A stretch of DNA of 33,206 nt, from positions 1 to 33,206 of the forward strand of contig CAMAWG010000033.1 of assembly GCA_945861855.1 (NCBI GenBank). Direction: 5' to 3'. The DNA is from Rhodoplanes serenus. Its GTDB lineage: Bacteria; Pseudomonadota; Alphaproteobacteria; Rhizobiales; Xanthobacteraceae. This document shows, in pieces, positions 25,057-33,206 of this stretch; the stretch's first letter is position 1, and each line of letters starts with the position of its first letter. The notes under the pieces were generated by a model that was not told the origin of the DNA, did not search any database, and saw only the letters and a list, made by a program, of their open reading frames with translations. A program made the translations under genes and the position numbers.

Positions 25057-25917
25057 ATGTGTGTTCCCGGATGCCAAGAGGCGTTGCACGCCAACCTCAG
25101 CCGGCGCAGATTCTTCACGGGCGCGGCCGCCGCAAGCTTTGCCGCCACCGCCATCGTGGAGGCCGAGGCGCAGACCAAGACCGCGAAGAAACCGGCCGCG
25201 GCCACCAAGGCCCCGGTGGGGCAGAGCTATTTCAAAGGCGTCGTCGATCTCACCCACACCATGTCGCCGGAGTTCCCGACGTTCTTCGGCGTGCCGGGGA
25301 TCGAGCTGCAGAAGCAGTACGACTTCAAGAAAGACGGCTTCAACCTGAACTGGTGGAAGCTCCTCGAACATGCGGGCACGCACCTCGACGCGCCGATCCA
25401 TTTCTCCGAGGCGGGTGTCACCGCGGACGCGATCGTCGCAGGCGAACTGGTGGTCCCGCTTGCGGTCATCGATGTGCGCAAGCAGGCGGAGAAGAATCCC
25501 GACTATCTCATGGGCATCGAGGACGTACTAACGTGGGAGAAGCGGTTCAAGAAGCTGCCGGCGAGCTGCTGTGTTGCCATGCTGTCGGGCTGGGGAGGCC
25601 ATGTCGGCGATGCGGCCAAGTTCACCGGCAAGGACGCCAGCGGCACGTTCCACTTCCCCGGCGTTGCGCCCGAACTCGCCGAATGGCTGCTCAAGGAGCG
25701 AAGCGTCCTGGGTCTGGCGGTCGATACGCTGTCGCTCGACCACGGCCCGTCGAAGGATTTCAAGACCCACCACATCTGGCTGCCGGCCGGCCGCTGGGGG
25801 CTCGAAAACGTCGCCAATCTGGAAAAATTGTCGCCATCGGAGGCCATCCTGGTGGTCGGCTTGCCCAAGATAAAAGGCTCCACAGGCGGTCCGGTCCGGC
25901 TGATCGCGCTGGTCTGA
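25057..25917 (+). CDS. Cyclase-family (kynurenine formamidase-like) metal hydrolase, Tat-exported
   Basis: The product is 286 residues from ATG 25057, chosen because GGAGGAGG lies 6 bases upstream; an in-frame ATG at 25018 has none. The twin-arginine motif SRRRFF is at residues 15-20, followed by a hydrophobic AAAASFAATAIV, giving Tat export. The cyclase-fold signature HAGTHLDAPIHF supplies metal ligands, after VDLTHTMSPEFPTF. A second block, GLAVDTLSLDHGPS, lines the active site, and HHIWLP follows. The family includes arylformamidases and isatin hydrolase; the substrate here is unknown. It is divergent from the ABC-F gene and 249 bases upstream of katG. Confidence 0.9.
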   Translation: MCVPGCQEALHANLSRRRFFTGAAAASFAATAIVEAEAQTKTAKKPAAATKAPVGQSYFKGVVDLTHTMSPEFPTFFGVPGIELQKQYDFKKDGFNLNWWKLLEHAGTHLDAPIHFSEAGVTADAIVAGELVVPLAVIDVRKQAEKNPDYLMGIEDVLTWEKRFKKLPASCCVAMLSGWGGHVGDAAKFTGKDASGTFHFPGVAPELAEWLLKERSVLGLAVDTLSLDHGPSKDFKTHHIWLPAGRWGLENVANLEKLSPSEAILVVGLPKIKGSTGGPVRLIALV

Positions 25918-26071
25918 TCTGCCAAGCCGTGTGCTCTTAAATTGATCATGCCCGCCTGGCCAGGAAGCGGCGGACGAGCGGGCATCTCAATACCGACGCG
26001 AAGGGCCACGAGGAAACCGGGTTGCCTTCCGCAGCTTCGAAATGGTTGTGCCATGCTCCCGGCGATCAACC

Positions 26072-26121
26072 GGATCGCTTTCCAAGCATTGATCTGGATC
26101 ACTTCCCAAGAATTGGTGATC
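26072..26121 (+). repeat. Pair of direct repeats upstream of katG
   Basis: GGATCGCTTTCCAAGCATTG (from 26072) and GGATCACTTCCCAAGAATTG (from 26096) match at 17 of 20 positions and start 24 bases apart. Both are followed by GATC. The second copy overlaps the candidate -35, the position expected for an activator or repressor of katG. Confidence 0.6.
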
Positions 26122-26131
26122 TTTGTATATG
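26103..26131 (+). promoter_or_regulatory. Candidate katG promoter
   Basis: TTCCCA (26103-26108) and TATATG (26126-26131) are 17 bases apart, 36 bases before the katG ATG. The -35 is poor (3 of 6), as expected for a promoter that needs an activator. The -10 is good. GGAGAG precedes the start. Confidence 0.45.
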
Positions 26132-26154
26132 GAACAGGGAAAAGCAGAACATGA

Positions 26155-28329
<2,175 letters not shown>

Positions 28330-28358
28330 TAGCCGCGGAAAGAGCTCTTCAAGCAAAG

Positions 28359-28394
28359 CCCCGGTCTCGCTCGCGCGAGGCCGGGGTTTGTTTT
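28359..28394 (+). terminator. Rho-independent terminator of katG
   Basis: CCCCGGTCTCGC (28359-28370) and GCGAGGCCGGGG (28375-28386) form a 12-bp stem with one G-U pair and a 4-base loop, followed by TTTGTTTT. The reverse direction has a shorter T-rich run, so it may also serve the convergent small gene, which ends 16 bases away. Confidence 0.9.
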
Positions 28395-28410
28395 GGCGAG
28401 TGATCTGCGG

Positions 28411-28650
28411 TTAGTAGCAGACGTTGACCGTGCGGAGCACGAGGTTGCCGAACCGGTTCACGACCCAGCGGGTGCGCAGGCAGGAGCTGTAGCCTGAGTA
28501 CATGCGATAGCCGCGGAAGCCGTGGAAACCGTGGTGATGATGATGGCCCCAGCCCTTGTGGCCGGCGGCGGCGGGGGTCGCGGTGACGGTCAGCGAAGCG
28601 GTGCCGAGCGCGGCAACGGCAGCGGCGGCGAGGACGAACTTGCGGATCAT
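28411..28650 (-). CDS. Small histidine-rich secreted protein
   Basis: The product is 79 residues from ATG 28650, preceded by AGGAGA. A longer frame upstream is not supported. The signal peptide covers about 1-29 (MIRKFVLAAAAVAALG to PAAA). The mature peptide is only about 50 residues. It begins with a His/Gly cluster (GHKGWGHHHHHGFHGF), then Tyr/Gly, and ends with CLRTRWVVNRFGNLVLRTVNVCY. The two Cys near each end of that block likely form a disulfide. Similar small His-rich exported proteins are common in Bradyrhizobium without assigned function. Metal binding by the His cluster is plausible but unproven. Confidence 0.8.
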   Translation of the reverse strand: MIRKFVLAAAAVAALGTASLTVTATPAAAGHKGWGHHHHHGFHGFRGYRMYSGYSSCLRTRWVVNRFGNLVLRTVNVCY

Positions 28651-28671
28651 GGCGGTCTCTCCTGTTTGGTT

Positions 28672-28689
28672 GGATGTGTCATCACATCC
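28672..28689 (-). promoter_or_regulatory. Leader hairpin upstream of the small histidine-rich gene
   Basis: GGATGTG and CACATCC form a perfect 7-bp stem with a TCAT loop, 21 bases upstream of the minus-strand start and just before its ribosome-binding site. It could affect translation or be an operator. A second hairpin, TGTGCG-AAAA-CGCACA, lies at 28754-28769. Confidence 0.35.
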
Positions 28690-28821
28690 CATGCCGGTCA
28701 GTCGCGGTGGGGGGCGGGGAGGTTCATGCGGGCTGCGTGAAGCAGGGCTTTCGTGTGCGAAAACGCACAGTTGCCAGGCATGAGGCCGCGGAGCCGGGGC
28801 AGGGCCGATCGGCCGCAAACC

Positions 28822-28850
28822 TTGCTGCTTGGCCGACCGGCGGCTATAAG
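28822..28850 (+). promoter_or_regulatory. Candidate ndk promoter
   Basis: TTGCTG (28822-28827) and TATAAG (28845-28850) have exactly 17 bases between them and fit the CTTG/CTATA pattern of alphaproteobacterial housekeeping promoters. The predicted leader is about 45 bases. The palindrome GGCCGATCGGCC (28803-28814) lies just upstream of the -35. Confidence 0.6.
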
Positions 28851-28900
28851 CGCCCACCTGCGCGCATCACCTTGCGCGCATTTCCCAAAGGAACCTGACG

Positions 28901-29323
28901 ATGGCGGTCGAGCGTACCTTTTCGATCATCAAACCGGATGCCACCGAACGCAACCTGACCGGCGCCGTCAACGCCATGATCGAGCAGGCCGGCCTGCGGA
29001 TCGTGGCGCAGAAGCGGGTCCGCATCACCCGCGAGCAGGCCGAGACCTTCTATGCCGTGCACAAGGCGCGGCCGTTCTTCGGCGAACTGGTCGATTTCAT
29101 GATCTCGGGGCCGGTGGTGGTTCAGGTGCTCGAAGGCGAGAACGCCATCGCCAAGTACCGCGACATCATGGGCGCCACCGATCCGTCCAAGGCGGCGGCG
29201 GGAACCATCCGCAAGGTTCACGCCAAGTCGATCGGCGAGAACTCTGTGCACGGTTCCGACGCGACCGATACTGCGGCCAAGGAAATCGCGCAGTTTTTCG
29301 CCGGAAATGAAATCGTCGGATAA
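28901..29323 (+). CDS. ndk: Nucleoside diphosphate kinase
   Basis: The product is 140 residues, starting [18 protein letters not shown]. It transfers the gamma phosphate from ATP to other NDPs through a phosphohistidine. The catalytic His117 is in NSVHGSD. Lys11 and the nucleotide-binding arginines ([10 protein letters not shown] and GTIRKVHA regions) are present. AAAGGAAC precedes the start. Length is the family norm. It stands alone, with a hairpin after it (CGTGGCG/CGCCACG, 29338-29354) that lacks a T-tract. Confidence 0.98.
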   Translation: MAVERTFSIIKPDATERNLTGAVNAMIEQAGLRIVAQKRVRITREQAETFYAVHKARPFFGELVDFMISGPVVVQVLEGENAIAKYRDIMGATDPSKAAAGTIRKVHAKSIGENSVHGSDATDTAAKEIAQFFAGNEIVG

Positions 29324-29337
29324 CAGTAGTTCTGAAA

Positions 29338-29423
29338 CGTGGCGTTGCGCCACGCCTGTAGGCTAGTGATTGATCAGGTGGCATTTGTAAATTGCCCCCG
29401 GGGCGGTCGCGGCGGGAACGCCG
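29338..29423 (+). other. Hairpins between ndk and terC
   Basis: Two stem-loops are visible: CGTGGCG-TTG-CGCCACG at 29338-29354 and CGGCG-GGAA-CGCCG at 29410-29423. The first may end ndk transcription. The second lies in the probable terC leader. The manganese riboswitch found before many terC-like genes was looked for but its conserved order of motifs is absent. Confidence 0.4.
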
Positions 29424-29464
29424 AGACAGGGCCGATCGTGTAGGCCAACAGGGAAGGGCGTCAG

Positions 29465-30265
29465 GTGGGGTATCTTGTAGCAGACTTCATGCAGCCGGCG
29501 TTTTGGATCGCCGTCGGACAGATCATCTGGATCAACATTCTTCTGTCGGGCGACAACGCGGTGGTGATCGCGCTGGCCTGCCGCTCGCTTCCTCCCAAGC
29601 AGCGCTTCTGGGGCATCCTGCTCGGCGCCGGCGCCGCGGTTCTGCTCCGCATCTTCTTCACCGTGATCATCGCGCAGATCATGGGGCTTGCGTTCCTCAA
29701 GCTGGTCGGCGGCCTGCTGCTGCTGTGGATCGCGGTCAAGCTGATCGTTCCGAGCGACGAGCATGGCGAGGGCAGCGTCAAGGCGGGTGACACGCTGATG
29801 CGTGCGGTCTGGCTCGTGACCGTCTCCGACATCGTGATGAGCCTCGACAACGTCATCGCCATCGCCGCCGCGGCGGAGACCGCGGCGATGCGGGTCGACG
29901 TTGACCACGCGCTCATGATCAAGACCACCTTGATCGTGTTCGGGCTCGCCACCAGCGTGCCGTTGATCATCGCCGGGAGCGCCTTGCTGATGAAGGTGAT
30001 GGAACGGTTCCCGATTCTCGTCTGGGCCGGCGCTGCCTTGCTCGGCTGGGTCGCGGGCGAGATCATCGTCAAGGACGCCGCAGTCATCAGCTACATGGGC
30101 CAGGACTGGGTCGACAAGGTCCACCTGTGGGCGGCCGGCATCGGCGCGGTCTTCGTGGTGGCGTTGGGCTGGCTGATCCGGCGCTCCAAGCACAAGGGTC
30201 TGCTGGAACAGCCGCTGATCATCGATCCGCCGGGGCCGGAGGAATTCCCGCCGCGGGTGCACTGA
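29465..30265 (+). CDS. TerC family membrane protein (YjbE type)
   Basis: The product is 266 residues from GTG 29465, with GGGAAGGG upstream; an internal ATG at 29489 is the alternative. About seven membrane segments are visible. The two family motifs with membrane-embedded acidic residues are LLSGDNAVVIALACR near 28-42 and VSDIVMSLDNVIAIAAAAE near 118-137. TerC proteins are linked to metal (manganese/calcium) export and to folding of exported proteins; the older tellurite label is not a known function here. The C-terminal tail is cytoplasmic, with PLIIDPPGPEEFPPR. A GC hairpin follows the stop (30271-30284). Confidence 0.92.
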   Translation: MGYLVADFMQPAFWIAVGQIIWINILLSGDNAVVIALACRSLPPKQRFWGILLGAGAAVLLRIFFTVIIAQIMGLAFLKLVGGLLLLWIAVKLIVPSDEHGEGSVKAGDTLMRAVWLVTVSDIVMSLDNVIAIAAAAETAAMRVDVDHALMIKTTLIVFGLATSVPLIIAGSALLMKVMERFPILVWAGAALLGWVAGEIIVKDAAVISYMGQDWVDKVHLWAAGIGAVFVVALGWLIRRSKHKGLLEQPLIIDPPGPEEFPPRVH

Positions 30266-30308
30266 GCCGGGGCGCGACCGCGCCGCGGCAAGGTGCTAGA
30301 CTGGGAGG

Positions 30309-32411
30309 ATGAATCAGGCCGTTCGTCCCCCGGTGCTGCGGATCGGCGCTTCCGCCTGTCCGCACGATTGCCCTTCGACCTGCGCGCTTGAGGTGGAAAT
30401 TCTCGACGACCGCACCATCGGCCGGGTGCGCGGCGCGGAAGGGAACTCCTACACCGCCGGTGTGATCTGCGCCAAGGTCGCGCGCTATGCCGAACGCATC
30501 CATCATCCCGACCGCCTGACGCGGCCGATGCGCCGGACCGGGCCGAAAGGCTCCGGCCTGTTCGAGCCGATGTCGTGGGACGACGCGCTCGATCTCGTCG
30601 CCGAAAAATTCCTGGAGGCCGAGCGGCGGCACGGCGCGCAGTCGGTGTGGCCTTACTACTACGCCGGCACCATGGGCCTTGTGCAACGTGACGGCATCCA
30701 TCGCCTGCGCCACGCCAAGAAATACTCCGGCTTCCATTCCACCATCTGCGTCAACGCCTCCTACACCGGCTTCGCCGCCGGCACCGGCCGGATCGCCGGC
30801 CCCGATCCGCGCGAGATGGCGAAATCCGACCTGATCGTGATCTGGGGCACCAATCCGGTGAACACCCAGGTCAACGTGATGACGCACGCGACCCGGGCCC
30901 GCAAGGAACGCGGCGCCAAGATCGTCGCGGTCGACATCTACCGGAACGGGACGATGGAGCAGGCCGATCTCGCCGTGATGGTAAAACCCGGCACCGACGG
31001 AGCGCTCGCCTGCGCGGTGATGCATTGCCTGTTCCGCGACGGCAAGGCGGACTGGGATTACCTCGACAAATACACCGACGCTCCGCGCGAACTGGAGGCG
31101 CATCTGCGCTCGCGCGACCCGCAATGGGCCTCGGCCATCACCGGCTGCCCGGTCGAGACCATCGAGGAGTTCGCGCGTCTCGTCGGCGCGACCAAGCGGG
31201 CATACTTTCGTCTGGGCTATGGATTTTCGCGTTCGCGCAACGGGCCGGTGAACATGCACGCGGCGAGCTGCATTCCGGCGATCACCGGCGCCTGGCTGCA
31301 CGAGGGCGGCGGCGCGTTCCACAACAATGCCGACATCTACCACTGGAACAAGTCGATGATCGAAGGCTCGGACCTGCGCGATTCGTCGGTGCGAATGCTC
31401 GATCAATCGCGCGTCGGCGCGATCCTTTGCGGCGAGCGCGAGTCACTCAAGGACGGGCCGCCGGTCGCGGCCATGCTGATCCAGAACACCAACCCGGTCT
31501 CGGTCTGCCCGGACCAGGAAACGGTCAAACGCGGATTTACCCGCGAGGACCTGTTCGTCTGCGTGCACGAGCAGTTCATGACCGAGACCGCGCGCGTGGC
31601 CGATGTGGTGCTGCCTGCGACCATGTTCATGGAGCATGACGACGTCTATCAGTCGGGCGGGCACCAGCACATCATCCTCGGCCCCAAGCTGATCGATCCG
31701 CCGGGCGAGTGCCGCCCCAACCACGAGGTGATCTGCGGCCTGGCGGGGCGCGTCGGCGCCGAGCATCCGGGCTTCGCCATGAGCGCGCGCGAACTGATCG
31801 ATTGCACGCTGCAAAAATCCGGCTGGGGCACGCTCGACCGGCTCGAGCGCGAGAAATGGATCGACTGCCAGCCCGACTTCGAGACCGCCCACTACATCAA
31901 GGGCTTCGGCTATCCGGACGGGAAATTCCGCTTCAAGCCGGACTGGCCGAAGGTGCCATTCCGCATGGCGGTTCATTCAGGCCCCATCGCGTCGATCCCG
32001 AAGCTGCCCGACCACTGGACCATCATCGAGGAGGCCGACGACGCGCACCCGATGCGGCTTGCGACCTCGCCATCGCGCGGCTTCCTCAACTCGACCTTCA
32101 ACGAAACGCCGACCTCGCGCGCGCAGAATCGCGGCCGGCCCGAGGTGATGATTCATCCGGACGACGCCCGCGCGTTTGGGATTGCCGATGGCGCCGGGGT
32201 CGTGATCGGCAACAAGCGCGGGCAGGTGCGCCTGCACGCGCGTGTGTTCGAGGGCGTGCGCCGCGGCGTGTTGATCGCGGAATCGATCTGGCCGAACGAT
32301 GCCTATCCGGACGGGCGCGGCATCAACACAGTGACCGGGGCCGACTCGATTGCGCCCTACGGCGGCGCGGCCTTTCACGACAACAAGGTCTGGATCAGAC
32401 CGGCCGGTTAG
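30309..32411 (+). CDS. Molybdopterin-dependent oxidoreductase (DMSO reductase superfamily)
   Basis: The product is 700 residues. The N-terminus has a 4Fe-4S cluster site, Cys17, Cys21, Cys25 and Cys54 (ACPHDCPSTCALEVE and VICAK). It then has the catalytic domain with YYAGTMGLVQRDGIHRL, LIVIWGTNPVNTQ, and MLIQNTNPVSVCPDQ, binding bis-MGD. The C-terminal domain (RLATSPSRGFLNSTFNE, PEVMIHPDDARAFGI) closes over the cofactor. There is no Tat signal, so it is probably cytoplasmic. The molybdenum ligand is unclear; Cys147 and Ser151 in ICVNASYTG are candidates. The substrate is unknown. The start ATG 30309 abuts GGGAGG with no spacer, which is odd. The stop overlaps the convergent autotransporter stop. 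Confidence 0.9.
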   Translation: MNQAVRPPVLRIGASACPHDCPSTCALEVEILDDRTIGRVRGAEGNSYTAGVICAKVARYAERIHHPDRLTRPMRRTGPKGSGLFEPMSWDDALDLVAEKFLEAERRHGAQSVWPYYYAGTMGLVQRDGIHRLRHAKKYSGFHSTICVNASYTGFAAGTGRIAGPDPREMAKSDLIVIWGTNPVNTQVNVMTHATRARKERGAKIVAVDIYRNGTMEQADLAVMVKPGTDGALACAVMHCLFRDGKADWDYLDKYTDAPRELEAHLRSRDPQWASAITGCPVETIEEFARLVGATKRAYFRLGYGFSRSRNGPVNMHAASCIPAITGAWLHEGGGAFHNNADIYHWNKSMIEGSDLRDSSVRMLDQSRVGAILCGERESLKDGPPVAAMLIQNTNPVSVCPDQETVKRGFTREDLFVCVHEQFMTETARVADVVLPATMFMEHDDVYQSGGHQHIILGPKLIDPPGECRPNHEVICGLAGRVGAEHPGFAMSARELIDCTLQKSGWGTLDRLEREKWIDCQPDFETAHYIKGFGYPDGKFRFKPDWPKVPFRMAVHSGPIASIPKLPDHWTIIEEADDAHPMRLATSPSRGFLNSTFNETPTSRAQNRGRPEVMIHPDDARAFGIADGAGVVIGNKRGQVRLHARVFEGVRRGVLIAESIWPNDAYPDGRGINTVTGADSIAPYGGAAFHDNKVWIRPAG

Positions 32412-33139
32412 AAGCGGAACTCGGCGCCGATCGCGCCGCTGTGCGCGGTGAAGTTGCTGCGGAAGCGCCCGTCGTAGACCGCATAGAGCCGTATCGTCTC
32501 GGTAACCTTGGCCGACAGGGCCGCGCCGGCGTCGGCGCCGTATTTGCTTTCCAGCACCCCCGACACGAACTGGGGCTGGTTGACGGCGTCGGTGAGTTGA
32601 ATCGCGCCGATGTCCTGGGTCAGGTTGTCGACCAGGCGCCCGTAGGCGGAAACATCCATGATCGTGCGGTCGACGAGCCAGCTATGGCCGATCTCGGCGC
32701 CGAGCAGCATGCGGACGCGCCTCGCGGTGACGGACGTGCTTGTGAAGGGCGCTGCTCCGCCGACCTCGGTGAATGCGTCGGTGCGTGACCTCGTCCAGTC
32801 GAAACCGAGCTTGGGGACGAGGCGGGAGTTTTTCGGCAGCGCCCAGAAATAGCTGAGCTCCGCCATGGCGGCCCACAGCCTCGCGTCGTAATCGGCCGTG
32901 GACGTGCCGGCGTCGAGGCGGCTGGTGTGGATGTCGGCGATGCCGTGGACGACGGTCGTCCCCAGATTCCAGGGGCCGTGTTCGAAGGAGGCGATCGCCC
33001 CGATCTGGGTGAGGTCGATGCGGCCGGACTGCGGCCTACCCGTCACGTCGACGTTCGTGGGGAATGTCCCGATCAATGTTGAAATAGGAGGAGCGGCGTT
33101 GCTCGCCTTGAGCCGGTAGGCTCGGGGTGTCGAATCCAC
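32408..33139 (-). CDS. Autotransporter beta-barrel domain protein, probably 5'-truncated
   Basis: The frame is 243 residues with GTG at 33139 as its first possible start and an in-frame TAA at 33167-33169. Alternating hydrophobic strands with aromatic ends (WAAMAELSYFWALP, LVPKLGFDWTRSRTDAFTEVG, LYAVYDGRFRS) and a terminal Phe (GAEFRF) fit the end of an outer-membrane barrel of the autotransporter type. There is no signal peptide, and the first strands of a 12-strand barrel seem missing. It may be a remnant whose passenger and 5' end are lost, or a gene broken by a frameshift. Its TAA shares three bases with the TAG of the oxidoreductase on the other strand. Confidence 0.65.
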   Translation of the reverse strand: MDSTPRAYRLKASNAAPPISTLIGTFPTNVDVTGRPQSGRIDLTQIGAIASFEHGPWNLGTTVVHGIADIHTSRLDAGTSTADYDARLWAAMAELSYFWALPKNSRLVPKLGFDWTRSRTDAFTEVGGAAPFTSTSVTARRVRMLLGAEIGHSWLVDRTIMDVSAYGRLVDNLTQDIGAIQLTDAVNQPQFVSGVLESKYGADAGAALSAKVTETIRLYAVYDGRFRSNFTAHSGAIGAEFRF

Positions 33140-33156
33140 GAAAGGAAAGCAACGCC

Positions 33157-33206
33157 ATGAAGAGAATTACCACGATTGCGACTGGATTGCCGCCTGTCCC
33201 TGTGGG
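33157..33206 (+). CDS. Possible start of a secreted protein, cut by the window edge
   Basis: ATG 33157 is preceded by AAAGGAAAG with 6-7 bases spacing, a good ribosome-binding site. The 16 visible codons read MKRITTIATGLPPVPV, with a basic start as in signal peptides. Too little is visible to assign a family, and it may be chance. Confidence 0.35.
   Translation, partial: MKRITTIATGLPPVPV

Noticed and set aside
29324-29464. Possible manganese (yybP-ykoY) riboswitch before terC
   Set aside because: GAGAC and CCAACA words occur, but in the wrong order and without the GGGGAGUA loop and paired helices of that class.
33139-33206. Extension of the autotransporter frame to the right edge in another minus-strand frame
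   Set aside because: That frame reaches a stop soon after and shows a hydrophobic stretch but no barrel strands, so a simple frameshift join is not supported by the visible bases.

Overview
This window is high-GC DNA from an alphaproteobacterium, most likely of the Hyphomicrobiales (Rhizobiales), near the Bradyrhizobium/Xanthobacteraceae group. The case rests on gene order (rpsF-rpsR-DUF2232-rplI; fabD-fabG-acpP-fabF-mltG-yicC-gmk; lptF-lptG-lptD-surA-pdxA-rsmA next to pepA-holC) and on proteins typical of that group. The family and genus are inference. I see no rRNA, tRNA, CRISPR array, prophage or plasmid replication gene.

Layout. Positions 1-128 hold the last 42 codons of an IS5-type transposase, which the left edge cuts. 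A secreted protein with an unusual CX4CH haem-type motif follows (209-958). The minus strand then carries a ribosomal protein operon (S6, S18, a DUF2232 membrane protein, L9; 3513 down to 971). Fatty-acid synthesis genes run on the plus strand (fabD, fabG, acpP, fabF; 3815-7382), followed by the septal/peptidoglycan transglycosylase MltG, the YicC RNase and guanylate kinase (to 10936). The minus strand from 20139 down to 11507 is an outer-membrane biogenesis operon: LptF, LptG, LptD, a SurA-type chaperone, PdxA and RsmA, with mostly overlapping or touching genes. A small cysteine-rich secreted protein (10993-11367) sits between the two clusters. Divergent from lptF are pepA and holC (overlapping by 4 bases) and a lipoprotein, facing an ABC-F ATPase gene. 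The right third is less clustered: a Tat-exported cyclase-family enzyme, catalase-peroxidase KatG with a clear terminator, a small histidine-rich secreted protein, Ndk, a TerC-family membrane protein, a molybdopterin oxidoreductase, and an autotransporter barrel that appears to lack its 5' end.

How they fit. Most of the window serves envelope building: acyl chains (Fab/ACP), LPS transport (LptF/G/D), outer membrane protein folding (SurA), and peptidoglycan chain release (MltG). Translation and nucleotide housekeeping genes (S6/S18/L9, RsmA, Gmk, Ndk) are interleaved.

The most unusual item is the surA gene (13394-15298). Its SurA core has no export signal of its own. It is fused behind a signal peptide, a small PepSY-like domain and a proline-rich linker made of 34-residue tandem repeats. 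Other points worth a look are the CX4CH protein, the long proline-rich cytoplasmic tail of MltG, paired direct repeats overlapping the katG promoter, and mutually exclusive hairpins in the pepA leader. I found no convincing wholly new multi-gene system; the core of the window is conserved housekeeping.
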